A stretch of DNA of 64,000 nt from Wyeomyia smithii (lineage: Eukaryota; Arthropoda; Insecta; Diptera; Culicidae). The notes under the pieces were generated by a model that worked only from the letters and a program-made list of their open reading frames with translations, ran no database searches and was not told the origin of the DNA. Numbering within the stretch: the stretch's first letter is position 1; the number at the start of each line of letters is the position of its first letter. The stretch covers positions 191,359,357-191,423,356 of the forward strand of contig NC_073695.1 in NCBI RefSeq assembly GCF_029784165.1, in the 5' to 3' direction. Shown here in pieces: positions 1 through 10,739 of the stretch. Position numbers and translations under genes: made by a program.

Positions 1-722
1 AGATTTGAATCAGCAGCTGGAACTGTAAAAAATAAAGACAATACATTTTTTTGTCTCTCACCATGCATACATTTTTTTAAATAAAAGTTTTCATTCCAAT
101 CGTCCCATCGCTCAATTTTTATAGCTCTTATTAAAATTTTCATAGCGAATAAAATTATTCTGCGTCAAATATTCTCTATACGCCGATCTCATACAAGATT
201 TAAACTACAGCATGTAATCAACGAATATTGTTGGAATGCGCAGTAAAAGAGATTACATTCAAAATTCAAGCGTCAAGCCGACTCGATTTCTTTCTATTCG
301 TTTTTATAAACGCAACCTGGTAAACGATTTGTCCATCATCAGCAACAGATCATGATACGAAAGTCACGAATGTGATAAAACATAATAAAACGGTGGTCAT
401 ATTACAGTCACAATGAAAAAAATATTCGCAACAGATTAAGTATATTGTTCTGTCGTTCATCTTTTCAGAAAAATCGGGCAAATAATTTTATTTATCTTTG
501 TGCACGTTCCACAAATTATCTTTGTGCTCATTGGTCTACTGAGCGCAAAGCCAGCACGCTATACTATCAAGACTTCAGCGTAGCGGGCGTTATTTTTGCA
601 ATAATAATTCGATGAAGTGATCAGAATAGCTCAAGCGGGTCTATTTTAAAATTTTCAATATTTTTTTCCTTAACAAGGTTTGTCATCAAATCCAACCCGT
701 GAACGATGGTTTTAGTAAAATC
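1..722. other. AT-rich flank without a gene
   Basis: I see no open frame, RNA gene or clear repeat boundary here. It lies downstream of the MADF gene, which is read leftward. Confidence 0.5.
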
Positions 723-728
723 TTTATT
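723..728 (-). promoter_or_regulatory. polyadenylation signal for the MADF-BESS gene
   Basis: The plus strand reads TTTATT, which is AATAAA on the minus strand. It sits about 118 bases past the stop codon of the leftward MADF gene, a normal distance for an insect 3' UTR. The motif is common in AT-rich DNA, so the assignment rests on position. Confidence 0.5.
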
Positions 729-845
729 CTTAAGTTTTTCAATGATGTACACATATATTATAGCTTGACGAAATATACATTTAGCGTGACAAATGATAAA
801 AGTAAAATTCGATTAAAAATAGATCTGAGCGTGGCTGATGCTGTT

Positions 846-1805
846 TTACGTTGAACTGAGGATTTCATCAATCAGGCGAAGGATTCCGATTTTTAGTTTT
901 CGTTTTTGATCCATATTCATTGACTGGATGTCGGGAATGAGACTTTTGAAGAAATTGTTATCTGCATCGGCGGTATTGGCAGAGTACTGTGTTTGCTGTC
1001 GCGGTGTACTAAATCCGCAAGTAGCGACTGTCTGTTCGGGTATTACCGGAGTAGATGTGTACAGAGGGGTTGTTGTTTGCTGGGGTGCAGCAACGGTGTA
1101 TGTGAACTGCTTAATATTTAGTGGGTCCTTCTGCTTCACTACCTGAGGAGTACTCGCAACAGGCGTTGCTACTGCTGCCAGTGATTGTACTACTTCGATT
1201 CTTGGCTGCTTAGATGGAGTTGCTTCGAAGATTTCATATGTGGTAGTAGTAGTGGTGGTTTCTTGTGTCTGTTGATCCTGACTCATGGGAAGAATTTTAA
1301 TTGATTTAATAATACTTTGCTTAATCTGTTGATGGTCATCTTCTTGTACGTCAATAGTTTCAACTTCTTGATCACCTTCCTCGTCATCCTCTTCATCCTC
1401 GTCATGTTTTAATAACTCGCCGCTGTTGCCACTTTTTAGCCAGATTGTATCTTCGGATTCGTAAGTCGCACTTTCTCCGTCTTTCATTTTAAGATAGGGA
1501 ATCACAAACTGCATGTGATTAAACAAGTAGTACGGCTTTCTCCGGAAGTTTGATGCATTATCAGTGTTATCGCGCACCGATTTCAGATACCTTGTCATGC
1601 AGCAACGCAAATTTCTCCAGCGTTTTTTACACATATCGACGCTTTCATTAACCGAAGCCGACACCGCTTGCCAGGCTTTGTCTTGCACCTGAACCTGCTT
1701 GTATTCTGTGCTGCTACTATTGAACAGGCAAGGATGCTTCTTCACTTCTGCTACGAAGGAAATGTTGAATTGCTGGTCCTCCGGAGTCATCTTTGTAGGG
1801 CCCAT
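846..1805 (-). CDS. MADF-BESS domain protein (putative transcriptional regulator)
   Basis: This 319-residue single-exon frame has the architecture of insect MADF-BESS proteins (Adf-1, Dip3 and relatives), nuclear factors that bind DNA through an N-terminal MADF domain and self-associate or bind partners through a C-terminal BESS motif. Residues about 15-106 form the MADF domain: the entry helix FVAEVKKHPCLF, the conserved W45, the CKKRWRNLR segment at 59-67, and the closing YYLFNHMQFVIPYL. Residues 134-157 are strongly acidic, followed by a Q/T/P-rich linker. The last 35 residues (FFKSLIPDIQSM...KLKIGILRLIDEIL) match a BESS motif. The start at 1805 has a good context (AAAATGG); Met6 is an alternative start. 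Length and domain order are normal and there are no internal stops, so it is probably functional. The family is large in mosquitoes, so the specific orthologue and target genes are unknown. Confidence 0.9.
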   Translation of the reverse strand: MGPTKMTPEDQQFNISFVAEVKKHPCLFNSSSTEYKQVQVQDKAWQAVSASVNESVDMCKKRWRNLRCCMTRYLKSVRDNTDNASNFRRKPYYLFNHMQFVIPYLKMKDGESATYESEDTIWLKSGNSGELLKHDEDEEDDEEGDQEVETIDVQEDDHQQIKQSIIKSIKILPMSQDQQTQETTTTTTTYEIFEATPSKQPRIEVVQSLAAVATPVASTPQVVKQKDPLNIKQFTYTVAAPQQTTTPLYTSTPVIPEQTVATCGFSTPRQQTQYSANTADADNNFFKSLIPDIQSMNMDQKRKLKIGILRLIDEILSST

Positions 1806-3358
1806 TTTGATATCGTGCTAATGCACCTGCAGCAGCTAGTTATTTCACAGATATTCTCAAATACTGTTTTATTACTTCTTTTAGGTCTATTGGTGGTAAT
1901 TAATGTTTTCCCAGCAAAATTTTCAAACAATCACAAAACTTACAAACAACACAGACGTCATAAATTCTACTTTGACAGTTTTTAAAGAACCCACTGTCAA
2001 AAAGATATTCGACAATTTGCTAGTTACACGATTGATGGTTTCTGCTCTATATCGATTCTTTTATTTCTACCCAGAGAAAAACAAAATGGCGCCCTACGTA
2101 GACACCCCGCATAATCAATATTTATAAGACGTGCATAACATCCCACTGTCCCGACCAGTGTGTCGAACAGTTGACATTTTTGCATGACACCCTATCGAAA
2201 AATACTGTTGCTTCTCTTGCTGACTTCGACAGCAGCGTTCAACTGTACGCTTCTCTATTTGAGAGAATGGTGAGACTAAAGGCCCACACGGATAGGTAAC
2301 GATTCTCTTTTGTTCCGATCTCCAGCCGCTTCGATATCTCTACTGTCGCATTGTGCGAATGACAATAATTGGCAATCATGCGACAGTTAAGCACAGTAAT
2401 AAGATGGAAAATTAATAATTACTATGTATGTACTGCCGAAAATTATCATCGATCGTGTACACCAGAAAATTTGAATCCCAACTTCTAAACTTTTTTATTC
2501 GAAAATAGTTCGCTGTAGCGAAAGTCTCATCCAAATTTAGCATATTTAATCAAAAACAGGACAATAAAAGCATGAATCTTACAAATTCGATTAACGTCCT
2601 CGTGCCCAAATAAAAATCGACGCTAAGTAATTTGATTCCACCTCAATTCGTAATAAATGCAATAAATACCACAGATAGCTACAGTCAATAACACACGAGC
2701 CAGAGATTGTCTATACATTGACAACAATATGAAAAGAAGTGAGCGAGAGAATTGTTGTTCATATTAAATTCGTGACAAAAAGCAAGAGATGAAGCAGATC
2801 GTATGCAACTTCGGTAGCGGCTACTGTCGCGTAGTGTTTCATTCCACAGTGGTAATCACAAAAATCTCGCAACTGTCGTGTGATTACTGTAGCGTACCAG
2901 TACATTTCCCTACCCTGGTCCCGACTGTGTGCATTACCATCTATTCATGACTCTCGTTTATTACGGATTGCCGCGCACATTTTCGAAATTTCTTTTTGGA
3001 AAGAATGCCATGTAAATGTTGTTCTAACTCAACATAAAGTTTCAATTACATAAGTCAGTTTACTAATAATATATTTATATAATTTTATATAATATAAAAA
3101 TAAAAAAATGTTAGTTCCATTTTTGGTTCACGAATTCGAAAATCTCAAAAGGTAATGTTTTCTAGATCCTTAGATGAAGAAAAAAAAAATTTTTTTAGAT
3201 CATAATCTGTATACGACTGATTTAACGAAAACACAGAAAAATGTCAAATAAAGTTCGGAGCGGCGAAAATCGAAATGTAAATTTGTCAACATGCATCATC
3301 GAGTGGCACGACTGTTTGTCTGTGGTATAATATCAACCAAATATCAAAATTTTTAGTA
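1806..3358. other. intergenic DNA upstream of the MADF gene
   Basis: This should hold the promoter of the leftward MADF gene, but I see no convincing TATA/Inr pair. A motif close to GTCCCGAC with flanking GTGTG occurs near 2144 and 2920. Short ORFs such as the one at 1903-2127 have no recognisable features. Confidence 0.4.
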
Positions 3359-3425
3359 CAGTCGTCGTTCGCTAACTGCAACATCTTTACATTGCAATTA
3401 TCGAATGCCGTTCGATAACTGCAAC
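3359..3425 (+). repeat. terminal fragment of a TA-flanked DNA transposon/MITE
   Basis: A TA is followed by CAGTCGTCGTTCGCTAACTG, then a second inner copy of the motif (CGTTCGATAACTGCAAC). The mirror-image end of the same family is at 10650-10733, where the complementary sequence ends in CGGCGACTG plus TA. The two are 7 kb apart and face each other, but each may be a separate fragment. Confidence 0.45.
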
Positions 3426-3426
3426 A

Positions 3427-4195
3427 CTTGACACATGCCAAAATTTAGAGGTCACTACCATTTTTGTTTTCAATGATGTCGAAATGTATTTTTTAATGGA
3501 ATAGTGGCAAAAAATAGTAGAAAACTAAAATAGGCAAGCTTTTTGGTTGATCAATTTGATAGTCATATTTTCGCATCATAATTTATTGCGTTTTAGTAAC
3601 TACTTAACATAACCAATATGTAGGCGAAGATAAAGTTCATCACTACAGAAGACCATTTTACGAGACGTTTCTGAACTCAAGTCATGACTAAAATTTTGAC
3701 AGAAAGCTCGGAACCGCTGAGCGCTGAACACATGTAAAAGCAACATCAATGTCAGCAGGATCCGTGACACCTGTCGATTCCTAAAATGGTCTATTTAACG
3801 CTAGGTCACAAAATATTGTTTGTGATCTACTATGCACTGCCTCACTGAGTAGTGAAAGCTAGCCAAACAATGCACAAGGAATATTTTTTTTCTCTTATAA
3901 TAATTACGGAAAGTGAACCACATAACATGGTGATTTTGCTTCAGTGATTAATGGTGGAGATCTGAGAGGGAGAAATGGATACGAAGCTGTTTGAGTGTCA
4001 AAATGAACCAGAATGAGCTGTCACTGACTGTCAATTTCAACCAAGAGAAAAAAGCGTTGTTTTTGTAAAGAGTATTGTTATAACTGAACGTTATCGCGTT
4101 GCTTGAAAAAATATTCATCGCAAACAGTTTTTGTATTCATTGTCGTTTTACAAAATATTTTGGTTTATTTTAACGTGAAGTAATGAATTTCATAT
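3427..4195. other. non-coding stretch
   Basis: AT-rich sequence with no coding frame or repeat boundary that I can support. Confidence 0.4.
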
Positions 4196-4412
4196 CTCCC
4201 AGCTGGTCTCGAGGTACGATGCTAGCCTAACAAGCCAGTCGTCGTATGTTCGAGTCTCGGCTCGGGAGAGACTGTTATTGTCAGTAGGATCGTAGCGCTA
4301 GCCCCGCAATTGTCCTGTACACTCAACAGTTGGCTGCGAAGTCTGTGTATAATAAACAGAAGGTCGAGTTCCGATACGGAATGTAGCACCAAGGCTTTGC
4401 TTTTAATGAATT
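4196..4412 (+). repeat. tRNA-derived SINE, best copy
   Basis: The head resembles a tRNA gene: an A-box-like region (TGGTCTCGAGGTACGATG) from 4204 and a clear B box (GTTCGAGTCTC) at 4248-4258. It is followed by a tRNA-unrelated body and a 3' end (GGAATGTAGCACCAAGG, then CTTTGCTTTT). This layout is that of the tRNA-related SINEs of culicine mosquitoes (Feilai-like). Related copies lie at 12515-12690, 39355-39490 and, as a 3' end only, 40418-40470. It would be transcribed by RNA polymerase III; it encodes no protein. Confidence 0.75.
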
Positions 4413-5019
4413 TCATAGGCTTTAAGTAATATTCATGTTAGTGAACTTCGAATCTTAAACTTGGATTTAAGGCTCTGGTTACTATTTCGGACACAATTCA
4501 TCACGGCCTCGTTTCACAAAATAGTGAGAAGTAGGATTGTAAAATTTTTGAAACTGCATGAAACCCCGAAAAACCTGCCTTACAGGTTACGCTCTCGTAC
4601 ACATTTTCAGAAAGTCTGCGCAAATATATATAAACTCAAAACTCTGAAGAAACTTTTATGCAACGGCAAATTGAAAAAACGCAGACTCGAAAAATTTGTG
4701 TTTTACAAACAAATTTGCACATTCAGTATTTCTTATGTTACTAGAAACTTCGTGTGAGTCATGCATGCGTTACAGCAAGAAGATTGCTACACGCTACCAA
4801 AAAAACGACGCATGTCTGTATTCTCTGTTTTGAGTGTAGTATTCGTTTCTCCCTCCCAGGTGGAGATCTATAATCTTCCATCTAGAATGAAGAGACAAGT
4901 AAACGAAATCGAAAAAAATCGAGAAAAATGAAAAACACCTTTTGAAATGTTTCTAGAGATTCAACAATTTTCATTTTCGAATGCATTTAGAATCAGTGTT
5001 GCGATTAGAGTGCGAAAAT
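4413..5019. other. non-coding stretch
   Basis: The 98-codon open frame at 4461-4757 has a basic, low-complexity translation with no domain and is probably chance. Nothing else is visible. Confidence 0.4.
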
Positions 5020-5235
5020 AAAACCTTCTCCACACTCCTGCCGGAGCACGAGCAGCATGGTATGTTTTCCAAATCATATTCGCACACTTTGGTGAAGCTC
5101 CTGAAAGCTCACGGCTCCAGCCGGAGCGCGACTAGCAAAAGCAACACTCCGGTTACTCTTTTATATTCAACGCTCCGACGCGATATTTATCACGCCGGAG
5201 GGCACCTATATGAGCGAACACCAGGAGTGAGTCGA
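5020..5235. repeat. GC-rich patch with repeated CCGGAG/CTCCGG motifs
   Basis: At least six CCGGAG, CTCCGG or near variants occur within 215 bp, in otherwise AT-rich DNA (around 5040, 5115, 5150, 5177 and 5197). A similar patch lies at 10355-10600. It could be a regulatory island or the end of an unrecognised transposon. I cannot assign it. Confidence 0.35.
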
Positions 5236-6952
5236 TTGCTATGATTGAATTTGGGCGCAAATGTAATTTGAACCACATGTTTGATACAATGTACCTATGT
5301 TATCATACGATAGTTTGCGCCAAATGCTGCGTATGAGGTATCTCTCTTGCTATGAAATGTCGGCCTTTTGCTCAGATAACTGGAGATTATTAAAAGGTTA
5401 GACCAGACATGAGGAAAACACAGCACACCAGAGCGCGTGGGGTCCATCTGCTAACAAACACCACGCAGGGCTATTCCTATTACCCTCCGTCGCTAGCTAA
5501 AGACAAAACACTGGAGAGCCCTTCGTGAACACGCGAGCCGAGGGTTTTTAACTTCGGCACATGAGGCAACCGAGGGCTCGCAGTTTCGCGAAACACACAA
5601 GTATTGGTCGCCACGACGAGATCGACAATGGTATAATATTGGAAAGCTTTACGGTAGTCATCGCATACAACCACCTGCAATTTTTTTTCGTATGTACTTT
5701 AGTAAACATGATGCGTTTGAGAAAACACGCGTGAGGGGTAAGTGCCCCGGCAGCGGTTCCTCCGTCAGATTGTCTACAGCATTCTAATGCGAAACCTGCC
5801 AAATAGCAACCGCTATCGATGTAGTGTGATTCATTACCAGATATAAAATTGCATCACCTCGGCAGTGGTCGCTCTTCGGCAGGATTTGCATCAGGAAGCT
5901 ACAAAAAACCTGACGGAGAAACCGCAGCCGGAGTAGTTCCATACCCTACATGAATTTTTCAAACAGAATTGTGATCGTTTATATTACAAAAAAAATCAGA
6001 AAATGTTCTCCATGTTTTTGCACAGTGGTAGAAATTATTTAGGTTTATTTCATCAGCATATAAAAAATACAGTCTTTAAAAATATTCAGTATACATATGT
6101 ATATGTATTTTCTCTGCGATATGCCACTTCAATTGCTATTATGCCGTTTCAAAAAAATGCAAAAAAAAACAACCTGCAATGTAAATGTGCTACTTGTGGT
6201 TTTAATGGCGTTGAGTTTAATTTTGAACGGTCCGAACAGATTACTATTAAGATAAACTACAATATGATCATCACTCTTTCGTCCGCCTTAACTTATATAT
6301 TAAATTTCAAAAAACCAATTCGAATTTGGCATAACTGATACATTAAAATAATCGTATTTTGCATTTACCTGTTTTACGTGGAAATGCACAATATTAAGTC
6401 ATATAATATTTATACCAAATGTGCTTGGTGTGAAATGGAAAACGGAGTTTGGATGTACAGCCGGAATTCGTTGATTGGAACACGGCTGCCACCCAACTAG
6501 CGAATCGTGTTCGTTAAGGCTGTAGTACACTCTTTGACCCAGCATCAAATATTTGTCACTTTTTGACAGATAAAATTTTCACAGATTTCTAGTCGGAGAT
6601 AATTGTTCGTCAAAATTATTTGACAAACTTATTACACTAAGAAAATATTTATCGCTGGTTCATTTCTCGGTTGATTGATTATCGAAAAATGTCGTTGTCA
6701 AAAAAACGCATGTATCCATGACCGTTCACCAAGAGAAAATTTGTCTGTTTGTCATTTACGAGTTTTTAAAACTATGTCAAAGAAAATAAACTTCGTTCTT
6801 CTGTCTTGCTGCTGTGATAAATGTATTTGGTCCATACTTTTGACGTAGGACTACGTCTAACCGCACTATATCGAGATACATTCCGCGAAAACTAAAACCA
6901 ATATGTAACGTCGGAATACAAGGTTTCAAACGGTTATACTGATGTAACCACA
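5236..6952. other. non-coding stretch with one transposon-end motif
   Basis: No gene is recognised. A 13-bp motif TGACGTAGGACTA at 6841-6853 is the complement of the TAGTCCTACGTCA end found at 9182, 34067 and (one mismatch) 63698, so a decayed Tc1/mariner-type end is likely. The overlapping minus frames at 5480-5802 show no domain. Confidence 0.4.
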
Positions 6953-7218
6953 TGATTGATCATAATAATCGATATGTCGTCGGATTGATAAAATGATGGA
7001 CAATTTTGTGATTCTTCAATTTTCATTATCACTTCATTTTTAAACAGTGAAAATTGAATAAAATTTCAAGGTCGAATTTTGACCAACAATGTACCAATCA
7101 TATGCGAGCACGCCTGGCACAGACTTCATGAATAGACACCAACTGCCTGCTGTGATATCCTGTATAGCAGTGGCAAAAAAAAGTTTGACAGAATCTCCCC
7201 GTCCCAATAGGTCAACTA
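6953..7218 (+). repeat. dispersed repeat, copy 1
   Basis: This 266-bp stretch aligns along its length with 36838-37077. Shared blocks include GTAACCACATGAT, GATAAAATGATGGACAA, GCTGTGATATCCT and CTCCCCGTCCCAATAGGTCA. A shorter related piece is near 32265-32370. No coding potential or terminal repeats are seen, so the class is unknown. Confidence 0.65.
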
Positions 7219-8445
7219 ATGTTAGCTTCCATGAGCCTAGACTATTTTGATGTCTTGAAGGTGAAGCCTTTTCGAAAGGTTCGTAACCACCTCCACTATC
7301 AGACAGTATTACGTTCTGCTGTTAACAAATATGTTAATGTTAATTAAACTGATGTCTTGAAGGAGAATATGATGGCACAGGCAACAGTACTGCACCGAGC
7401 AATGCATGAACAGAGCGCTGGTTACTCGTCGTCTATCAGTGCAAAAAAACTCGATATTCATTTTTGTGTAGTCAAGCAAAGTGAAAACTAAATTGCCGCT
7501 GTTGACGCACAGTGGGGCGTGGAACACAATACAATTGCCGTTTGAATTGTCTTCTTCTTCTTCTTGTTTCGTATAGCAGCAAATATCAGAATTCAATATG
7601 ATTTTTCGGATGCCGCAAAACACGCTGCGCCGCCGGGGACAACAAAATGTGTTTTTTATTTTTGAACTCTACACTCTGTTTTTTTTCAGGTTTATTTAAA
7701 TAACTGAATATAGATCTTTGAATAGATAGTTAAACAAGCTGTACTGATGATTATATTTTACTAACTAAATGAATTTTGTCCAATATGACAATGTTAGTTG
7801 CATCCCGCGGTGGCGGTATAGAGGAAAACCAAATTCATTTAATTTTGATATTAGAGTTGTATTTGTATTTTTCAATTGAATTTTTTTTGAATTAGCATTT
7901 GCAAGATAATATAACTTTCCATAACCTTACTTGTAATTGACAACGCTATGCAAACATTAATTGCTGCGGCTAATGTTGTGCATCAATCTAGCCCAGTTTA
8001 TTTTCGAAAAAAACAGACATAACTTTCAAATATGGTATCTTCGTTGTTCTTTGGTATCTTGAAACTGATCAAATTTTTTCTGATTGATTCTGTATACTGA
8101 TAAAATGTTTAAATTGACCTGAATTGAATGTTAACATGTTCATAAAATTCTATGTCAATTTCAAATTTTCTGTGAATATACATTTTCTACTAAAACTGTA
8201 ATTCGTTATCGATATTTTTTCCACGAGCTTGTAACTGCAGGAAAAAAATTTAGGTGACATCTTTGCCGCTTTGTGATCGGTGAGTGAGCCAACTTCAACA
8301 AGACAAATAGATATAGAAGAAAGTTTAATTTCTACTAAATCGTACTCTACTCTACTAAATCGTACTCAATTAAATATTTTATTTTGGTTGCCTTTTTGCT
8401 TAGGTATCAAAAAAAATTCGGTGTATTAGAGTGGAAGGTATTCAT
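7219..8445. other. non-coding stretch
   Basis: AT-rich, with a short CTT-repeat run near 7550 and a 16-bp duplicated word (CTACTAAATCGTACTC) near 8333-8370. No gene is recognised. Confidence 0.4.
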
Positions 8446-8766
8446 CAATGGTCCAGAAACCAAATTCAGGAGAAAATTTGGGTCTAGAGCTCTATAGCAA
8501 TATTTTAGAGAAAAACTTTCTTCTACAAATTTGTTACATATGATAAAGCGCTTATTGAAAACGTATCAAAAATTAAGGTGATCAAAACTTTCGATGCTAT
8601 CAAGTATCTAACTTTTTTATTTTGTAGATAGAAAACCTTGTTCTACAATTTTATAGCTCCAATAATTTTAAGTAACTTTGCGAAAAAAAGTTTTTCTCTA
8701 AAACATTGCTATAGAGCTCTAGACCTAGACCCAAATTTCCCCCAAAATTTGGTTTCTGAACCATTG
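8446..8766. repeat. fold-back (inverted repeat) element
   Basis: The left arm (8446-8524, beginning CAATGGTCCAGAAACCAAAT) is the imperfect complement of the right arm (about 8686-8766, ending GGTTTCTGAACCATTG). The arms are about 78 bp with a loop near 160 bp. It looks like a fold-back MITE; I see no clear target duplication. Confidence 0.7.
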
Positions 8767-10339
8767 TCAATGTTAAAGAGAATATTTTTTCTTCGAAAAT
8801 AGAGTGCTGCAAAGAAATAATCAAAATACAGACCCCGTTCGATTTTGGCAACACGCCAGAGTTTTTTTTCTGTTGCCAAAATCAAACCATGCCAATAATG
8901 AACGGTTCTTTTTTCATGACTTTTTTGGCTTTTTAAATGGTCAAAGAGGACCTTAACAGTAGAAATGGCCACCAATGAACTAGTTTTAGTTCCAAGTCGT
9001 TTGAGATGTCGCTTGATGAAATTGGGGTGACGACCTAGATACTTGATATTACCACCTGAACCAAAATACCTTCCTTTTGGAAGATGTTGAGCTTAAATTG
9101 GTTAAAATAAATCAAGCAAACTATAAAAGTAAAACGAGCTCAAATCAAACTTAGCTTCAAAATAAAAATATAAAATTATTGTAGTCCTACGTCAACTATG
9201 CGGTCGTGTCTTGGATACCACCCTCCTACTATTTTATACTTAAAATCCAACGAAAAGCAGCATGATAAAGCGCAAGCACATCACTCTTCTTTCTGCCTAA
9301 AAAATGGAGGATCGCGACGCTGGATATTTCCGGTGAAGGCGTTAAAGAAATTAAAGAACAAACAACCTAACAATAAATCTCTGATTTACACACAAAATGT
9401 TGTAGATGTATAACATGTACTATTTAAATTACGCGATTGATTATGTCAGAGATGATCTGCATGAAGTGTCCAGCTAGTAGCGCTGAGGAACAAACATATC
9501 AATACTGAATGAATTAAGCGTAACAACTAAACATATTTACAAATTTTTCACAACAATAAATAATATATTATATTTTAGTAATTTTTTTTTCATTTCTCGG
9601 ACCCCTTACTTAAAAGCATTTGAATGATGTTGACTTCTGATATTAGAGTGCTTTATAGTTGGGTGACGGCCTAGCGAACACTTAACGAGCGAATTACCAC
9701 TGTATATGAGAAATTCCATTAGGATGGCCCAATTTATTAGTTTTTTTTTAAATTGTTATTTTTGATTTGGATGAAACTTGCCACTTACAGACATGTATTT
9801 GTATTTTTAGTTTTCAGGGGAAAACAGATAGTATTGAAACTAAATTTCGTTATAACCTCCCCAACAAGTGAAGAGACTCACCTTTCGAAAAATGTTTTTC
9901 GCTGAAACTGCACTTTTTATTATTTGCATACACCCATTCACCACTGACATCACCTGACATTTAAACTTAGATCAGAGTTTACCTTTTGTACTTCAAATTT
10001 TGAAATAAAAACTGTTAAACACGCTATACAGCTTGTGCATATAAGGTTTGTAACTAGTTGGTCAAAGTTTGAATTTTGTTTATCGAGGTAGATACTTATT
10101 TTTCGCCGCGGGAAGTGTGCTAAGATTACATAACAGGCTTTTAAAAGTAACAGCAAAAACCCAGTCTCTTCTGCTTCTTATAACGCGGTACCTATATAGT
10201 TCTGTGAATAAAAAAAATATTCCCGTTCAATCCTTGATTTTATTGTCATCATAAATGTATTTAATAATAAGGAACATTACTATTAAGTCCTATCCCCCAC
10301 CAGTTTCGCTTGCAATTTTATTCGCGAAAAGGAAAACTA
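8767..10339. other. non-coding stretch with one transposon-end motif
   Basis: TAGTCCTACGTCA at 9182-9194 matches the DD37E-type end at 34067. No gene is recognised in the rest. Confidence 0.4.
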
Positions 10340-10610
10340 ATCGCAGCAAACACAAGCTGTGTGACGCTCCGCGAAGTGCTCCGGAGCGATGCATATGCCT
10401 GCAGCTCACGTCGGAGTGCGAGGCGGTCGAAGTGGCTGCTATGATGCTCCACATGCGCGCGGAGCAAATGAAATATAAATCCAGCGTGTGCATGGGTTGC
10501 TTGGAGTAAACTCCACTGTGTGTATAGCTGATAATACGAACTCAGGAGGGCCCGCCAAGCAGCTGGAGCGAGTGAGCTTTGCAACACTGTTTAGAACCCC
10601 CGCGAGATTT
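10340..10610. repeat. second GC-rich patch with CTCCGGAGC-type motifs
   Basis: Sequence around 10369-10590 carries GCTCCG, CTCCGGAGC, GTCGGAGT and GCGGAGC words, and an AAATATAAATCC word that could act as a TATA box. It resembles the patch at 5020-5235 in motif content. Several short overlapping frames are open simply because the region is GC-rich. Confidence 0.35.
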
Positions 10611-10649
10611 ATCACTTTAATGTCAAATATGACTTTGACTTCAGATTTG

Positions 10650-10733
10650 ACCGATTGCGGTCCAATAACTGCAAAGTTGTTGCAGTTATCGGTCTTGCAG
10701 TTAAAAAGCGTTGCAGTTATCGAACGGCGACTG
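10650..10733 (-). repeat. terminal fragment of the CAGTCGCCGTTCG transposon/MITE family
   Basis: Three imperfect copies of an AACTGCAA/TTGCAGTTATCG word lead to an end GAACGGCGACTG followed by TA (10734-10735). This is the mirror image of the end at 3359-3425. Confidence 0.45.
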
Positions 10734-10739
10734 TACTTA

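Noticed and set aside
2140..2935. MITE bounded by GTCCCGAC words at 2144 and 2920
   Set aside because: The two words are in direct, not inverted, orientation and no target duplication is visible.
4203..4275. Possible functional tRNA gene
   Set aside because: The A and B boxes are part of a SINE head: a body follows, related copies exist, and no cloverleaf acceptor stem is evident.
4461..4757. 98-codon plus-strand frame after the SINE
   Set aside because: Basic, low-complexity translation with no domain; AT-rich codon use like the surrounding non-coding DNA.
5480..5802. Overlapping minus-strand frames of 66 and 84 codons
   Set aside because: Two frames overlap and neither shows a motif; the GC-richer patch alone explains their openness.
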